Assembly (NCBI GenBank): GCA_946610035.1
Contig: CAMOCC010000006.1
Span: forward strand, 1-59,133
Direction of reading: 5' to 3'
Length of the DNA stretch: 59,133 nucleotides
Source: an uncultured Verrucomicrobiota bacterium
Lineage (GTDB): Bacteria; Verrucomicrobiota; Kiritimatiellia; RFP12; UBA1067
Of this stretch, positions 16,329 through 25,518 are shown one piece after another. Numbering within the stretch: the stretch's first letter is position 1; every line of letters begins with the position of its first letter. The notes under the pieces were generated by a model, which saw nothing but the letters and a program-made list of their open reading frames with translations, was not told the DNA's origin and did no database searches. Made by a program: the position numbers and the translations under genes.

Positions 16329-16452
16329 GGGCAGGGGAGTGCCACGGGCGATATCACGCCCCAATTCTTTTAGCTTCGTCTTTGCCGTTTACCTCTTGGG
16401 CGCTCTTTCGTCTTCGCTTCGTCCTTCGGACTTCGCTTCGACTTCGAGCGCC
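16329..16452. repeat. right copy of the 124-bp direct repeat
   Basis: Same orientation as 11672-11795, about 93 percent identical by eye, start to start 4657 bp. The exosortase operon with its promoter is the whole content between the copies. Confidence 0.8.
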
Positions 16453-16510
16453 ACCATACGACTTCGAGCGCCACCATACGACTGCGAGCGCCACCAGACG
16501 ACTGCGAGCG
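16441..16510. repeat. 20-bp tandem repeat, 3.5 copies
   Basis: The unit acttcgagcgccaccatacg repeats at 16441, 16461, 16481 (slightly changed) and half a copy at 16501. It extends the right end of the direct repeat. Nothing else is visible between it and the phosphatase stop at 16541. Confidence 0.8.
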
Positions 16511-16540
16511 AGCTAATGCAGCGCTTCGCGGCACGCGAGA

Positions 16541-17728
16541 TCAATAGTAGTTTATTGTTACTTGTTTGCGGAAGTTCTTCTCAAGCGCGGCGGTCATGCG
16601 CTTTACGACCGAGCGCCGAAGCTCGAGATCCTGCGGTATGTTCGGATCCTGATGGCATTCGTTGACCTTCGTGCCTATGACGAATTCGATTCTGTCGTGC
16701 GCCATCAGGCGCGTCAGTATCGCGCGCGCCGCAGGCGGCTCGTCCAGGACGGGACGCATCTCCTCGAGCGCGGTAGTCACGCGCGAAAGGGTGAGTATCC
16801 CCTCTGTAGCGATGCCTATGCCGTCGATCTTTCCGACGGGCGGAAGCCCCCCGCCGCGGCGCATGTCAGAGAGACTGATCTTGACCTTCTTCCCAAGCTC
16901 GCGCTCGATTATGTTGGCCGTCGTCCCGCCGCATATCACGACATGGTCTTCGCCGATCAGCGCCTGCCTTGCATACTCTGAATCGTGATCCTTGTAGTAG
17001 GGCGGGCCAGAGAGAATCCTCATCACGCGCGGACGCCGCAGATAGACGACGACGCACGTTATGTCGTCCTTGCATCCTCCCGGCGTCAGCTGGAGCGCGC
17101 GGCACGAAATCGCGGCGGAAAGCTCCTTCGCGGATATCTCCGGCTCGGCGTGGATCAGCTCTCGCGCGTATGCGAGAACGCCCGAGCGGCGCCAGCCGAA
17201 CTTCATGTCCTTCCTCACGCCGAGCCCGGACTGCGTGACGCCGTCGGAGCACATGATTATGCGGTCGCCTACTCGGAAGTCCGCCTCGCACTCGCGCACC
17301 TCGCGGTCGGGCCAGTGTGCGGAGACTACCTGCCTGTCGGAGAGCGGGGATATCTCGGTCTCGCCGCGCAGGTGGATGTAGCCGGGATTGCCCATCTCGG
17401 TGATCCTGGCGCGTCCGCCGAGCCTGAAGTCGAAAAGCGAGAACGTCGCGTAGCCGATTCTCCTCACCTCGCAGACGGGAAGCGAATCCATGATGATCTC
17501 GGCGGCCTCGATAGTCGGAATGTTCGACTCGAGGAACTTGATCGCCATAGATGTCGTCATCGTCGAAAGGATGTGGGCCTTCACGCCGCTGCCGAGTCCG
17601 TCGGAAAGCGCGCAGAGATGGCGATGTTCCATCTCGACCGTCTGGAACCGCACGTCGTCGCCGCACGCAGCCTGTCCGGACTTCGTGTACTGCGATGCCT
17701 CCATCTCGATGAAAAGGTCGTCACCCAT
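16541..17728 (-). CDS. SpoIIE-family protein phosphatase of the hydrogenase-sensor operon
   Basis: 395 residues. The N-terminal ~235 residues are a PP2C-like SpoIIE domain: CGDD (21-24), SDGLGSG, GNPGYI and IIMCSDGVTQSG, with aspartates that bind metal. The rest (PYYKDHDSEYARQAL ... GEDHVVICGGTTANI ... GIATEGILTLSRV) is the extra domain common in SpoIIE proteins encoded beside [Fe] hydrogenases of anaerobes. It should dephosphorylate a Ser/Thr phosphoprotein such as an anti-sigma antagonist; none is encoded nearby. It overlaps the hydrogenase gene by 8 bp and is the last gene of the operon. Output module of the sensor is inference. Confidence 0.85.
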   Translation of the reverse strand: MGDDLFIEMEASQYTKSGQAACGDDVRFQTVEMEHRHLCALSDGLGSGVKAHILSTMTTSMAIKFLESNIPTIEAAEIIMDSLPVCEVRRIGYATFSLFDFRLGGRARITEMGNPGYIHLRGETEISPLSDRQVVSAHWPDREVRECEADFRVGDRIIMCSDGVTQSGLGVRKDMKFGWRRSGVLAYARELIHAEPEISAKELSAAISCRALQLTPGGCKDDITCVVVYLRRPRVMRILSGPPYYKDHDSEYARQALIGEDHVVICGGTTANIIERELGKKVKISLSDMRRGGGLPPVGKIDGIGIATEGILTLSRVTTALEEMRPVLDEPPAARAILTRLMAHDRIEFVIGTKVNECHQDPNIPQDLELRRSVVKRMTAALEKNFRKQVTINYY

Positions 17729-19445
17729 TCAGATAGCTCCCGTCGTCCGGCTCTCTGAGACGCTTGCCCTCGGTATGCGACTCGTACGCGCCCGCGATCT
17801 CCTTCAGCATGATCTCCGTCTCGGCGATGTGCTCGCCGAAGAGACGCGCGACCTGCTGGACGGTGTAGACGTTCTTCGAAATGACCTCGCGCGCCTTTGC
17901 GGCGATCTCCTCGCGGCGTCCCTCGTTCTGCGTGACGTCCTGGACTACAGCGCCGGCGAACTCGCCCTTGGCTATCGGGAACACGCTGATGTTCACGAGC
18001 CTGTCGTTCCATGGCTGGCGGTACTTCACGATCTCGCTGCCGTGCTGAAGCGCCCCGGTGAAGAGGTCCGCAAACTCGGGCATCAGCCCCGCGCAGTCGA
18101 TTCCCTCGAGGTTTCCGAGCGCCTTGAAGACCTCCGTCTCGCCGCACATCTCCGCGAACACGCGGTTGCACTCTGTTATCACCCCCTGTCCGTCGACAAT
18201 GACGACGCCTGCGGGGATGTACTTTATGAGCGCGTTCGAAGTGCGCTGGAAGTTCTTCTTCAGGAACGTGTGGCACTGCGCCTCCTCGGCCTTGCCGGCG
18301 ATGAGCGCCTTGGCGAACTCGCGGCACGTCTCGTATCCGCACGCGCCGCAGTTCAGTTCGTCCGACTTCGACGTCTTGCCGACGCGCGCGAGCGCCTGCT
18401 CGATCGCGCGCTCCTCCGGCTCGGACTCGACAAGCGCGTCGGCGGGATATGCGGAAACCCCGCAGTGCGTGAGGCACCGCCCCGCGCTCGTCTGGAGCGG
18501 CGAGCAGGCGTCCGTCGCGAAAAGCGTCGAGAGCGATCCGCCGTCTGCGGGCATTGCCGGACCGTTGACGCAGCCACCGGGGCACGCAAGGACTTCAAGG
18601 AACAGCTTGCGGCCCGCCGTCGCGGCAATTCCGCCGCTGAGCATGCGGCGCAGATTGGCGAGGCCGGACACGCTGATGTAGCGAACCCCCGTCCTGCCGT
18701 CGCGCAACGTGTCGTTCATTCCGCCTTCGACGGAATAGAAGCGGCCTTCCTCGGCCGGACCGAGCTCCAGCTCCGCCTCCTCGTCGAAGACAATCCCTTT
18801 TTCGGCGAACATCTGTTCGAGGGCGGGGAAGATGCAGGCGAGCGCCAGAACGTCAGGATAGGCGTCCGACTCGTTCTTCTTTGCGGCGCAGGGTCCGAAA
18901 AACACGATCTTCGCGTCCTGCCCGAACTTCTCCTTCAAAAGCGCGCAGTGCGCGCGGACAGGCGACGGAAGGGGGGAGATGAAGCGCGCGTAGTCCGGCA
19001 GATAGCGCCTGATCATGTCGACGGACGCGGGGCACGCGCTTGAAATGACGAGCGGGGAGTCCGTCTCGGCAAGAAGCCTCGAAACGTGCGCGCTCACCGA
19101 TTCCGCGCCGTGCGCCGTCTCGCTGACGCCCGCAAAGCCGACCTTGCGCAGAGCGGCGGCGAGCTGCCCGATCGTCACGCCCTTGAAATAACCGGCGAAG
19201 CTCGGCGCGACCGATGCGTAGACCTTTTCGCCCGAGGACAGAAGCTCCTTCAGGCGCGCGAGGTCGCTTCGTATCTTCTTCGCGTGGGCTGGGCACACCT
19301 TCACGCACTCTCCGCACGCGACGCAGGCCTCGGGGATGACGGACGCCTTGCCGTTGACGATGCGGATTGCCTTGACCGGACAGTGCCGGACGCACTTGTA
19401 GCAGTCCTGGCACTCGTTCTCGATTGTAAAGACGGGGGAGTTCAT
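17721..19445 (-). CDS. hydS: sensory [FeFe]-hydrogenase with PAS domain (HydS type)
   Basis: 574 residues. Two [4Fe-4S] ferredoxin motifs lie at 12-51, and the H-cluster domain follows with C138 (SSACP), C186 (GPCAAKK), C288 and C292 (ACPGGC). The residue before C138 is Ala, where catalytic enzymes have the proton-relay Cys (TSCCP). That change is known in group C sensory hydrogenases and suggests sensing rather than turnover. A further Fe-S motif (CGACGYETC, 366-374, plus C391) and a PAS domain (~405-510) complete the chain. It likely reports H2 or redox state. The phosphatase downstream overlaps by 8 bp and the [2Fe-2S] gene upstream overlaps by 4 bp. Confidence 0.88.
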   Translation of the reverse strand: MNSPVFTIENECQDCYKCVRHCPVKAIRIVNGKASVIPEACVACGECVKVCPAHAKKIRSDLARLKELLSSGEKVYASVAPSFAGYFKGVTIGQLAAALRKVGFAGVSETAHGAESVSAHVSRLLAETDSPLVISSACPASVDMIRRYLPDYARFISPLPSPVRAHCALLKEKFGQDAKIVFFGPCAAKKNESDAYPDVLALACIFPALEQMFAEKGIVFDEEAELELGPAEEGRFYSVEGGMNDTLRDGRTGVRYISVSGLANLRRMLSGGIAATAGRKLFLEVLACPGGCVNGPAMPADGGSLSTLFATDACSPLQTSAGRCLTHCGVSAYPADALVESEPEERAIEQALARVGKTSKSDELNCGACGYETCREFAKALIAGKAEEAQCHTFLKKNFQRTSNALIKYIPAGVVIVDGQGVITECNRVFAEMCGETEVFKALGNLEGIDCAGLMPEFADLFTGALQHGSEIVKYRQPWNDRLVNISVFPIAKGEFAGAVVQDVTQNEGRREEIAAKAREVISKNVYTVQQVARLFGEHIAETEIMLKEIAGAYESHTEGKRLREPDDGSYLNG

Positions 19446-19696
19446 GGCTTAGGAAAAGTTTTCTCAAGCAGATCCTTCATAACGCCGCGGTCGACGTTCG
19501 TATAGGTCCGCCCGTTCACGATGACGACCGGGCCCTGAGCGCAGTTCCCAGTGCAGAGGGAGGCGCCGAGCTCGACGTCGACCTCGTCCCGAAGCCCGCG
19601 CTCTGCGAGGAACTCCTCGCAGAGCGCGACATTCTTCTCGTTCCCGCGTGCGAAGCAGGAACTTCCCATGCAGATCGTAATCGTCGGCTTATTCAT
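19442..19696 (-). CDS. thioredoxin-like [2Fe-2S] ferredoxin (NuoE-like)
   Basis: 84 residues, the minimal [2Fe-2S] thioredoxin-like fold. The four ligands are C9 and C14 (CMGSSC) and C48 and C52 (CTGNC). It resembles the 24-kDa subunit domain of NADH dehydrogenases and the small proteins in sensory and bifurcating hydrogenase operons. It probably hands electrons to or from the sensory hydrogenase, with which it overlaps by 4 bp. The start overlaps the stop of the kinase-like gene by 8 bp. Confidence 0.85.
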   Translation of the reverse strand: MNKPTITICMGSSCFARGNEKNVALCEEFLAERGLRDEVDVELGASLCTGNCAQGPVVIVNGRTYTNVDRGVMKDLLEKTFPKP

Positions 19697-20498
19697 AGTC
19701 GACGACGCTGGCCCAGTGCAGGAGCAGGTCGCGGTTCTTGTCCGTCTGCTCGCGGCTCGACTCGGCGGCGGCCACGATGGGCAGCCACTTCTGCACCTCG
19801 CGCAGCGGGACCTTGAGGGCCTCGCACGCAAGCGCGATGTACTTCTCGGCCGCGGCAACGTGTCCGGAGAGCCAGAAGAGCAGGTACGTGCGCGCGACGT
19901 CCGCGCAGGGGTCGCCGAGACGCACATGGCTCCAGTCGATGACGCGCCAGTCGCCCTTAGGGGTGATGATCACGTTCGTCGGATTGAAGTCGCCGTGGCA
20001 GAGCGACGTGCCGCGCGGGAAGCTTTGGAGCTTCATGTGCAGGTCGTAGCGCGTGACCTTCTCGACGGGCGAGGCCGATATCTGCTTGTCCAGCTTCTCG
20101 ACGAGGTTGCCCATGCGGTCCGAGGTCTTGGAGAAGATCTCGCACTGGATCGCGACGAACTCCTTGAGGTACTTCGCAAGGTTCTTCTTGTCCTTCGCCA
20201 TCACGTCCGCCAGCGTCTCGCCCTCGATGAATTCGCGGCGGATGCACCAGTGGTCGCGCAGCTTGAGGACCTCCAGGACCTTCGCGACCGGGAGCCCCGT
20301 CTCCGCGGCGCGGGCCTCGTTCATTGCCTCGTTGAGGATGAGCGAGACCTTGTACTCGGGCCCGAATATCTTGAGCACCGTGTCCTTGTCGCGGCAGATA
20401 ACCTTGCCGGGGCGCTCGAGGAGGACGTCGGAGGCCTTCCTCGGTCCGCGCTTCCTGGCGACAACCTTCTTTTCAGCGGTCTTTGCTGTCTTTTTCAT
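19689..20498 (-). CDS. APH-like small-molecule phosphotransferase
   Basis: 269 residues of the aminoglycoside/choline kinase fold. The catalytic motif HGDFNPTNV and the metal-binding DWSHV are clear, with an N-terminal nucleotide-binding strand before them (CRDKDTVLKIF). The first ~30 residues are basic (KKTAKTAEKKVVARKRGPRK). Substrate is unknown; choline-, thiamine- and sugar-type kinases share this signature. It sits between adhE (18 nt gap) and the [2Fe-2S] gene, in the same operon. A link to fermentation or to phosphosignalling is only inference. Confidence 0.8.
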   Translation of the reverse strand: MKKTAKTAEKKVVARKRGPRKASDVLLERPGKVICRDKDTVLKIFGPEYKVSLILNEAMNEARAAETGLPVAKVLEVLKLRDHWCIRREFIEGETLADVMAKDKKNLAKYLKEFVAIQCEIFSKTSDRMGNLVEKLDKQISASPVEKVTRYDLHMKLQSFPRGTSLCHGDFNPTNVIITPKGDWRVIDWSHVRLGDPCADVARTYLLFWLSGHVAAAEKYIALACEALKVPLREVQKWLPIVAAAESSREQTDKNRDLLLHWASVVDYE

Positions 20499-20516
20499 TT
20501 CAATGGTTCCTTTCTA

Positions 20517-23159
<2,643 letters not shown>

Positions 23160-23185
23160 ATTTTACCTTTCTTCGCTTTTACGTA

Positions 23186-23206
23186 TGCCGGAAGCCTTAT
23201 CCGGCA
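23186..23206 (-). promoter_or_regulatory. leader hairpin of adhE
   Basis: TGCCGGA and TCCGGCA form a 7-bp stem with a 7-nt loop in the 5' leader between promoter and start codon. A leader stem of this kind could affect mRNA stability or translation. There is no U-tract. Confidence 0.5.
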
Positions 23207-23218
23207 CAACGGTTGTAT

Positions 23219-23269
23219 ATTATAGCCTTTTTATATCGTTACGTCAATAGCGATATTTTACTATCGATA
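23219..23269 (-). promoter_or_regulatory. adhE promoter and upstream inverted repeat
   Basis: On the reverse strand: TTGACG (23242-23247), 17 nt, TATAAT (23219-23224), a near-consensus sigma-70 promoter. Directly upstream of the -35 is an imperfect inverted repeat TAGCGATA-TTTTAC-TATCGATA (23248-23269). It is a candidate regulator site. Confidence 0.7.
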
Positions 23270-23360
23270 TTACGACGCATAGTTAAGTCAGACGCACTAG
23301 CCATCTGCCACAGATTATACCAAATCGAAGTTGGAATATCAAGTCGCCAAATCGCGAGTT

Positions 23361-23425
23361 CAAGGATTCCAAATGAAGCGCCAGCTGCGGCAAGCCGTGG
23401 CTGGCGCCTTCATTTGGAATCCTTG
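23361..23425. repeat. 25-bp-stem hairpin between adhE and the lactate-permease gene
   Basis: The left arm (23361-23385) and right arm (23400-23425) are complementary over 25 bp with one extra base in the right arm. The 14-nt loop contains a further small stem (CGGC/CCG). It lies just upstream of the promoter at 23430, in the divergent intergenic region of 323 bp. No ORF is convincing there. Confidence 0.75.
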
Positions 23426-23429
23426 CCTC

Positions 23430-23458
23430 TTGCGGCGCAATCTGCAATATTGTATAAT
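23430..23458 (+). promoter_or_regulatory. promoter of the lactate-permease family gene
   Basis: TTGCGG, 17 nt, TATAAT. Start would be near 23465, giving an 18-nt leader with a weak GGTGGAGA ribosome site before ATG at 23483. Confidence 0.65.
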
Positions 23459-23482
23459 GGCGGAAATGGTGGAGATACTGAC

Positions 23483-24877
23483 ATGACGCTTGTTTTCTCG
23501 CTGCTGCCGATTGCTGTGCTGATACTCGCTTTGACCGCGTTCAGGCTTCCCGCGTGGTGCGCGGCGCTTGCGGCACTGGCTGCCGGCGCCGTGGAGGCGT
23601 TTTTCGTCTTCGGACTTTCCCCCGGCGCGATAGCGGGGGGAATGGCTGGCGGAGCGGCTACGGGGCTTTATCCGATAGGCCTTGTCATAGTGTCCGCCCT
23701 GTTCACATATGCGGTCACGGTCGAGTCGAACGCAATCGCGGACATAAAGGGCGCGCTCGCCGGCCTTTCGTCCGACAGCCGTTTCCTTGCGCTTCTCGTC
23801 GCGTGGGGGTTCGGGGTGTTCATGGAGGGAATGGCGGGGTTCGGGACGGCTGTCGCGATACCGTGCGCGATCCTTGTCGGCGTGAAGTTCGATCCCATGA
23901 AGGCCGTTCTCTGCTGTCTTGTCGCAAACACGACTCCGACGGCGTTCGGGTCTGTCGGTGTTCCGACGATGGTGCTTGCGGGCGAGGCGGGACTTGAGCT
24001 GGGCCGTCTGACGGTAACAATCGCATTCCTCCAGCTTCTGGCGACGTCGCTTTCTCCGTTCCTGATCCTTTTCATCGTGGACGGCTGGCGAGGGCTTCGC
24101 GAGTGCTGGCACCTTGCGCTTGTCGCGGACGTCGCGCTTCTTGGTTCGTGGCTTGCCGTCGCGCCTTTCCTTGGGTGCGAATTGCCGGACATCGTGGGCG
24201 GCCTTGTTGCGATGGTTGCGCTTGCGCTGATCGGAGGGCGGCGAGGGGCGTTCGACGTCAGGCGGCAGCTCTGGGCGTGGCAGCCGTTCGCCTACGTCGT
24301 GCTGGCCCTTGGCTGCGCGGCGTTTCTGCCGCGGGAGTACAAAGTGTCGCCCGGAATTGTCATATTCGCGGCTGCGCTTGCGGGAGGCCTCTGCCAGGGG
24401 CTTGGCTTCGGAAAGCTTGTCTGCCTCGCCGGACGAACCGCATGGCGCTATTCTCCCGCCCTGCTGACGATATGCGCCGTCCTCGCGCTCGGGAAGGTGA
24501 TGGGCGCGTCCGGCATGACACGCGTCCTGGCTGATGCGCTTATCGCCTCAACGGGGTCGTTCTATTCCGCGGTGTCAAGCGTAGTCGGTGCGCTGGCCGG
24601 CTTCGTTACCGGTTCCGGCACGAGCTCGAACGTTCTTTTCGGCGCGCTTCAGGCGTCCGTCGCCTCGTCCGAGGCGCAGCGTTATCTCTTCGCGGCCGCC
24701 AACATCATGGGCGCGGGCATCGGCAAGATGATATGTCCGCAGTCGCTTGTCCTTGGATGCGCGGCAGCCGGGCTTGCGGGACGCGAGTCGGAGGTCATGG
24801 GCAGGGCCTTCCGCTATTTCGTCCCCGTACTTGCGATCGCATGCCTTGCTACTTTCGCCGCCGCCTGCCTGCTGTAG
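23483..24877 (+). CDS. lactate-permease family (LctP/LldP) transporter
   Basis: 464 residues, almost entirely hydrophobic, with about 12-13 membrane helices. The signature regions GVFMEGMAGFGTAVAIP and NTTPTAFGSVGVPT, plus GFVTGSGTSSNVLFG and GAGIGKMICPQS near the C terminus, are those of the LctP family. The protein is ~90 residues shorter than E. coli LldP. Family members move L-lactate or glycolate with protons. It is divergent from adhE and shares its intergenic region, which would fit lactate handling in a fermenter. The start is set by the promoter and by the loss of any membrane-like sequence upstream. Confidence 0.85.
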   Translation: MTLVFSLLPIAVLILALTAFRLPAWCAALAALAAGAVEAFFVFGLSPGAIAGGMAGGAATGLYPIGLVIVSALFTYAVTVESNAIADIKGALAGLSSDSRFLALLVAWGFGVFMEGMAGFGTAVAIPCAILVGVKFDPMKAVLCCLVANTTPTAFGSVGVPTMVLAGEAGLELGRLTVTIAFLQLLATSLSPFLILFIVDGWRGLRECWHLALVADVALLGSWLAVAPFLGCELPDIVGGLVAMVALALIGGRRGAFDVRRQLWAWQPFAYVVLALGCAAFLPREYKVSPGIVIFAAALAGGLCQGLGFGKLVCLAGRTAWRYSPALLTICAVLALGKVMGASGMTRVLADALIASTGSFYSAVSSVVGALAGFVTGSGTSSNVLFGALQASVASSEAQRYLFAAANIMGAGIGKMICPQSLVLGCAAAGLAGRESEVMGRAFRYFVPVLAIACLATFAAACLL

Positions 24878-25009
24878 GCATTCTTTGCAGCGGCATTGCC
24901 GCCAGAGGGCGATCTCGACCCGTTGTCGCTACGAGGAGGCTTCGCCCGGGGGGCAACGAGATATTTATGGTGCATAGTTGATGTTGGCTTATTTTGTGGC
25001 GCAGGCGCA

Positions 25010-25086
25010 ACCACGAATCTTGGCAGGGGGTCTAGCAGGGGGTTGCGTCGCTCCGCGACGCAACGTGGAATGGTCGTGGAGCAGCC
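25010..25086. repeat. REP-like repeat with GTTGCGTCGC/GCGACGCAAC hairpin, copy 1
   Basis: A 10-bp perfect stem with a TCC loop at 25042-25064, following accacgaatcttggcaggggg. It is shared with 58810-58870 and, in part, with 59090-59124. The rest of the 377-bp gap 24878-25254 is repeat sequence; I see no gene in it. Confidence 0.7.
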
Positions 25087-25097
25087 TCTCTTTCTTT

Positions 25098-25172
25098 CCT
25101 ATGGCGGTATATGTATGATGCGCAGATGCAGGAAAATTACCATATCCTTGCAAAAATCGCTCGTTGCACCCG
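25098..25172. repeat. third copy of the island-end repeat
   Basis: The stretch starting cctatggcggtatatgta, running on to ccttgca and ending gttgcacccg, matches about 75 bp of the right island edge (54040-54116) with scattered differences. It shows that the island-end repeat is a dispersed family. Confidence 0.7.
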
Positions 25173-25215
25173 ATAAGCGTGTAACAAGTTGGCCGTAGCC
25201 ATGGACGGGGCGATA

Positions 25216-25224
25216 TGATATAAT
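25216..25224 (+). promoter_or_regulatory. extended -10 promoter of the small lipoprotein
   Basis: TGA-TATAAT, 30 nt before the ATG, with AAGGAGGG at 25243-25250. Confidence 0.6.
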
Positions 25225-25254
25225 ATTGAAAAGTAAATATCCAAGGAGGGTTAC

Positions 25255-25518
25255 ATGAGGAGTCTTTTCATCGTCGCTATCGCCGCTGCGCTCGCCAGCG
25301 GATGCGTGAGCTATCACGATCGCCACCACCACTCCAAGCGTCCGAAGGAGAAGGTCGTCGTGGTGCAGCCGAGGCCTGCGCCTAAGAAGGTCGTCGTGGC
25401 ACGGCCGAAGCCCGCGCCGAAGAAAGTCGTCGTCGTGCAGCCGAGGCCCGCGCCGAAGAAGGTCGTTGTCGTCCAGCAGCCCAAGACGTCCTCGAAGCAT
25501 CATCATAGCAAGAAGTGA
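25255..25518 (+). CDS. small repeat-rich lipoprotein
   Basis: 87 residues. A lipobox LASGC (C17) ends a short signal peptide, so the protein should be acylated and anchored. The mature part is very basic: a His-rich block, then four VVVV/A-type repeats (KVVVVQPRPAPK and variants, period 12), and HHHSKK at the end. Such proteins may bind metals or cell-wall polymers; that is inference. Its stop overlaps the GTG start of the decarboxylase gene (GTGA), so they are one operon. Confidence 0.8.
   Translation: MRSLFIVAIAAALASGCVSYHDRHHHSKRPKEKVVVVQPRPAPKKVVVARPKPAPKKVVVVQPRPAPKKVVVVQQPKTSSKHHHSKK

Noticed and set aside
23160..23269. Rex operator before adhE
   Set aside because: No TTGTGA-like inverted half-sites; the palindrome present has a different sequence.
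23213..23482. N-terminal extension of the lactate-permease gene
   Set aside because: It would cover the promoter and the long stem-loop, and lacks membrane character; ATG 23483 fits the family.
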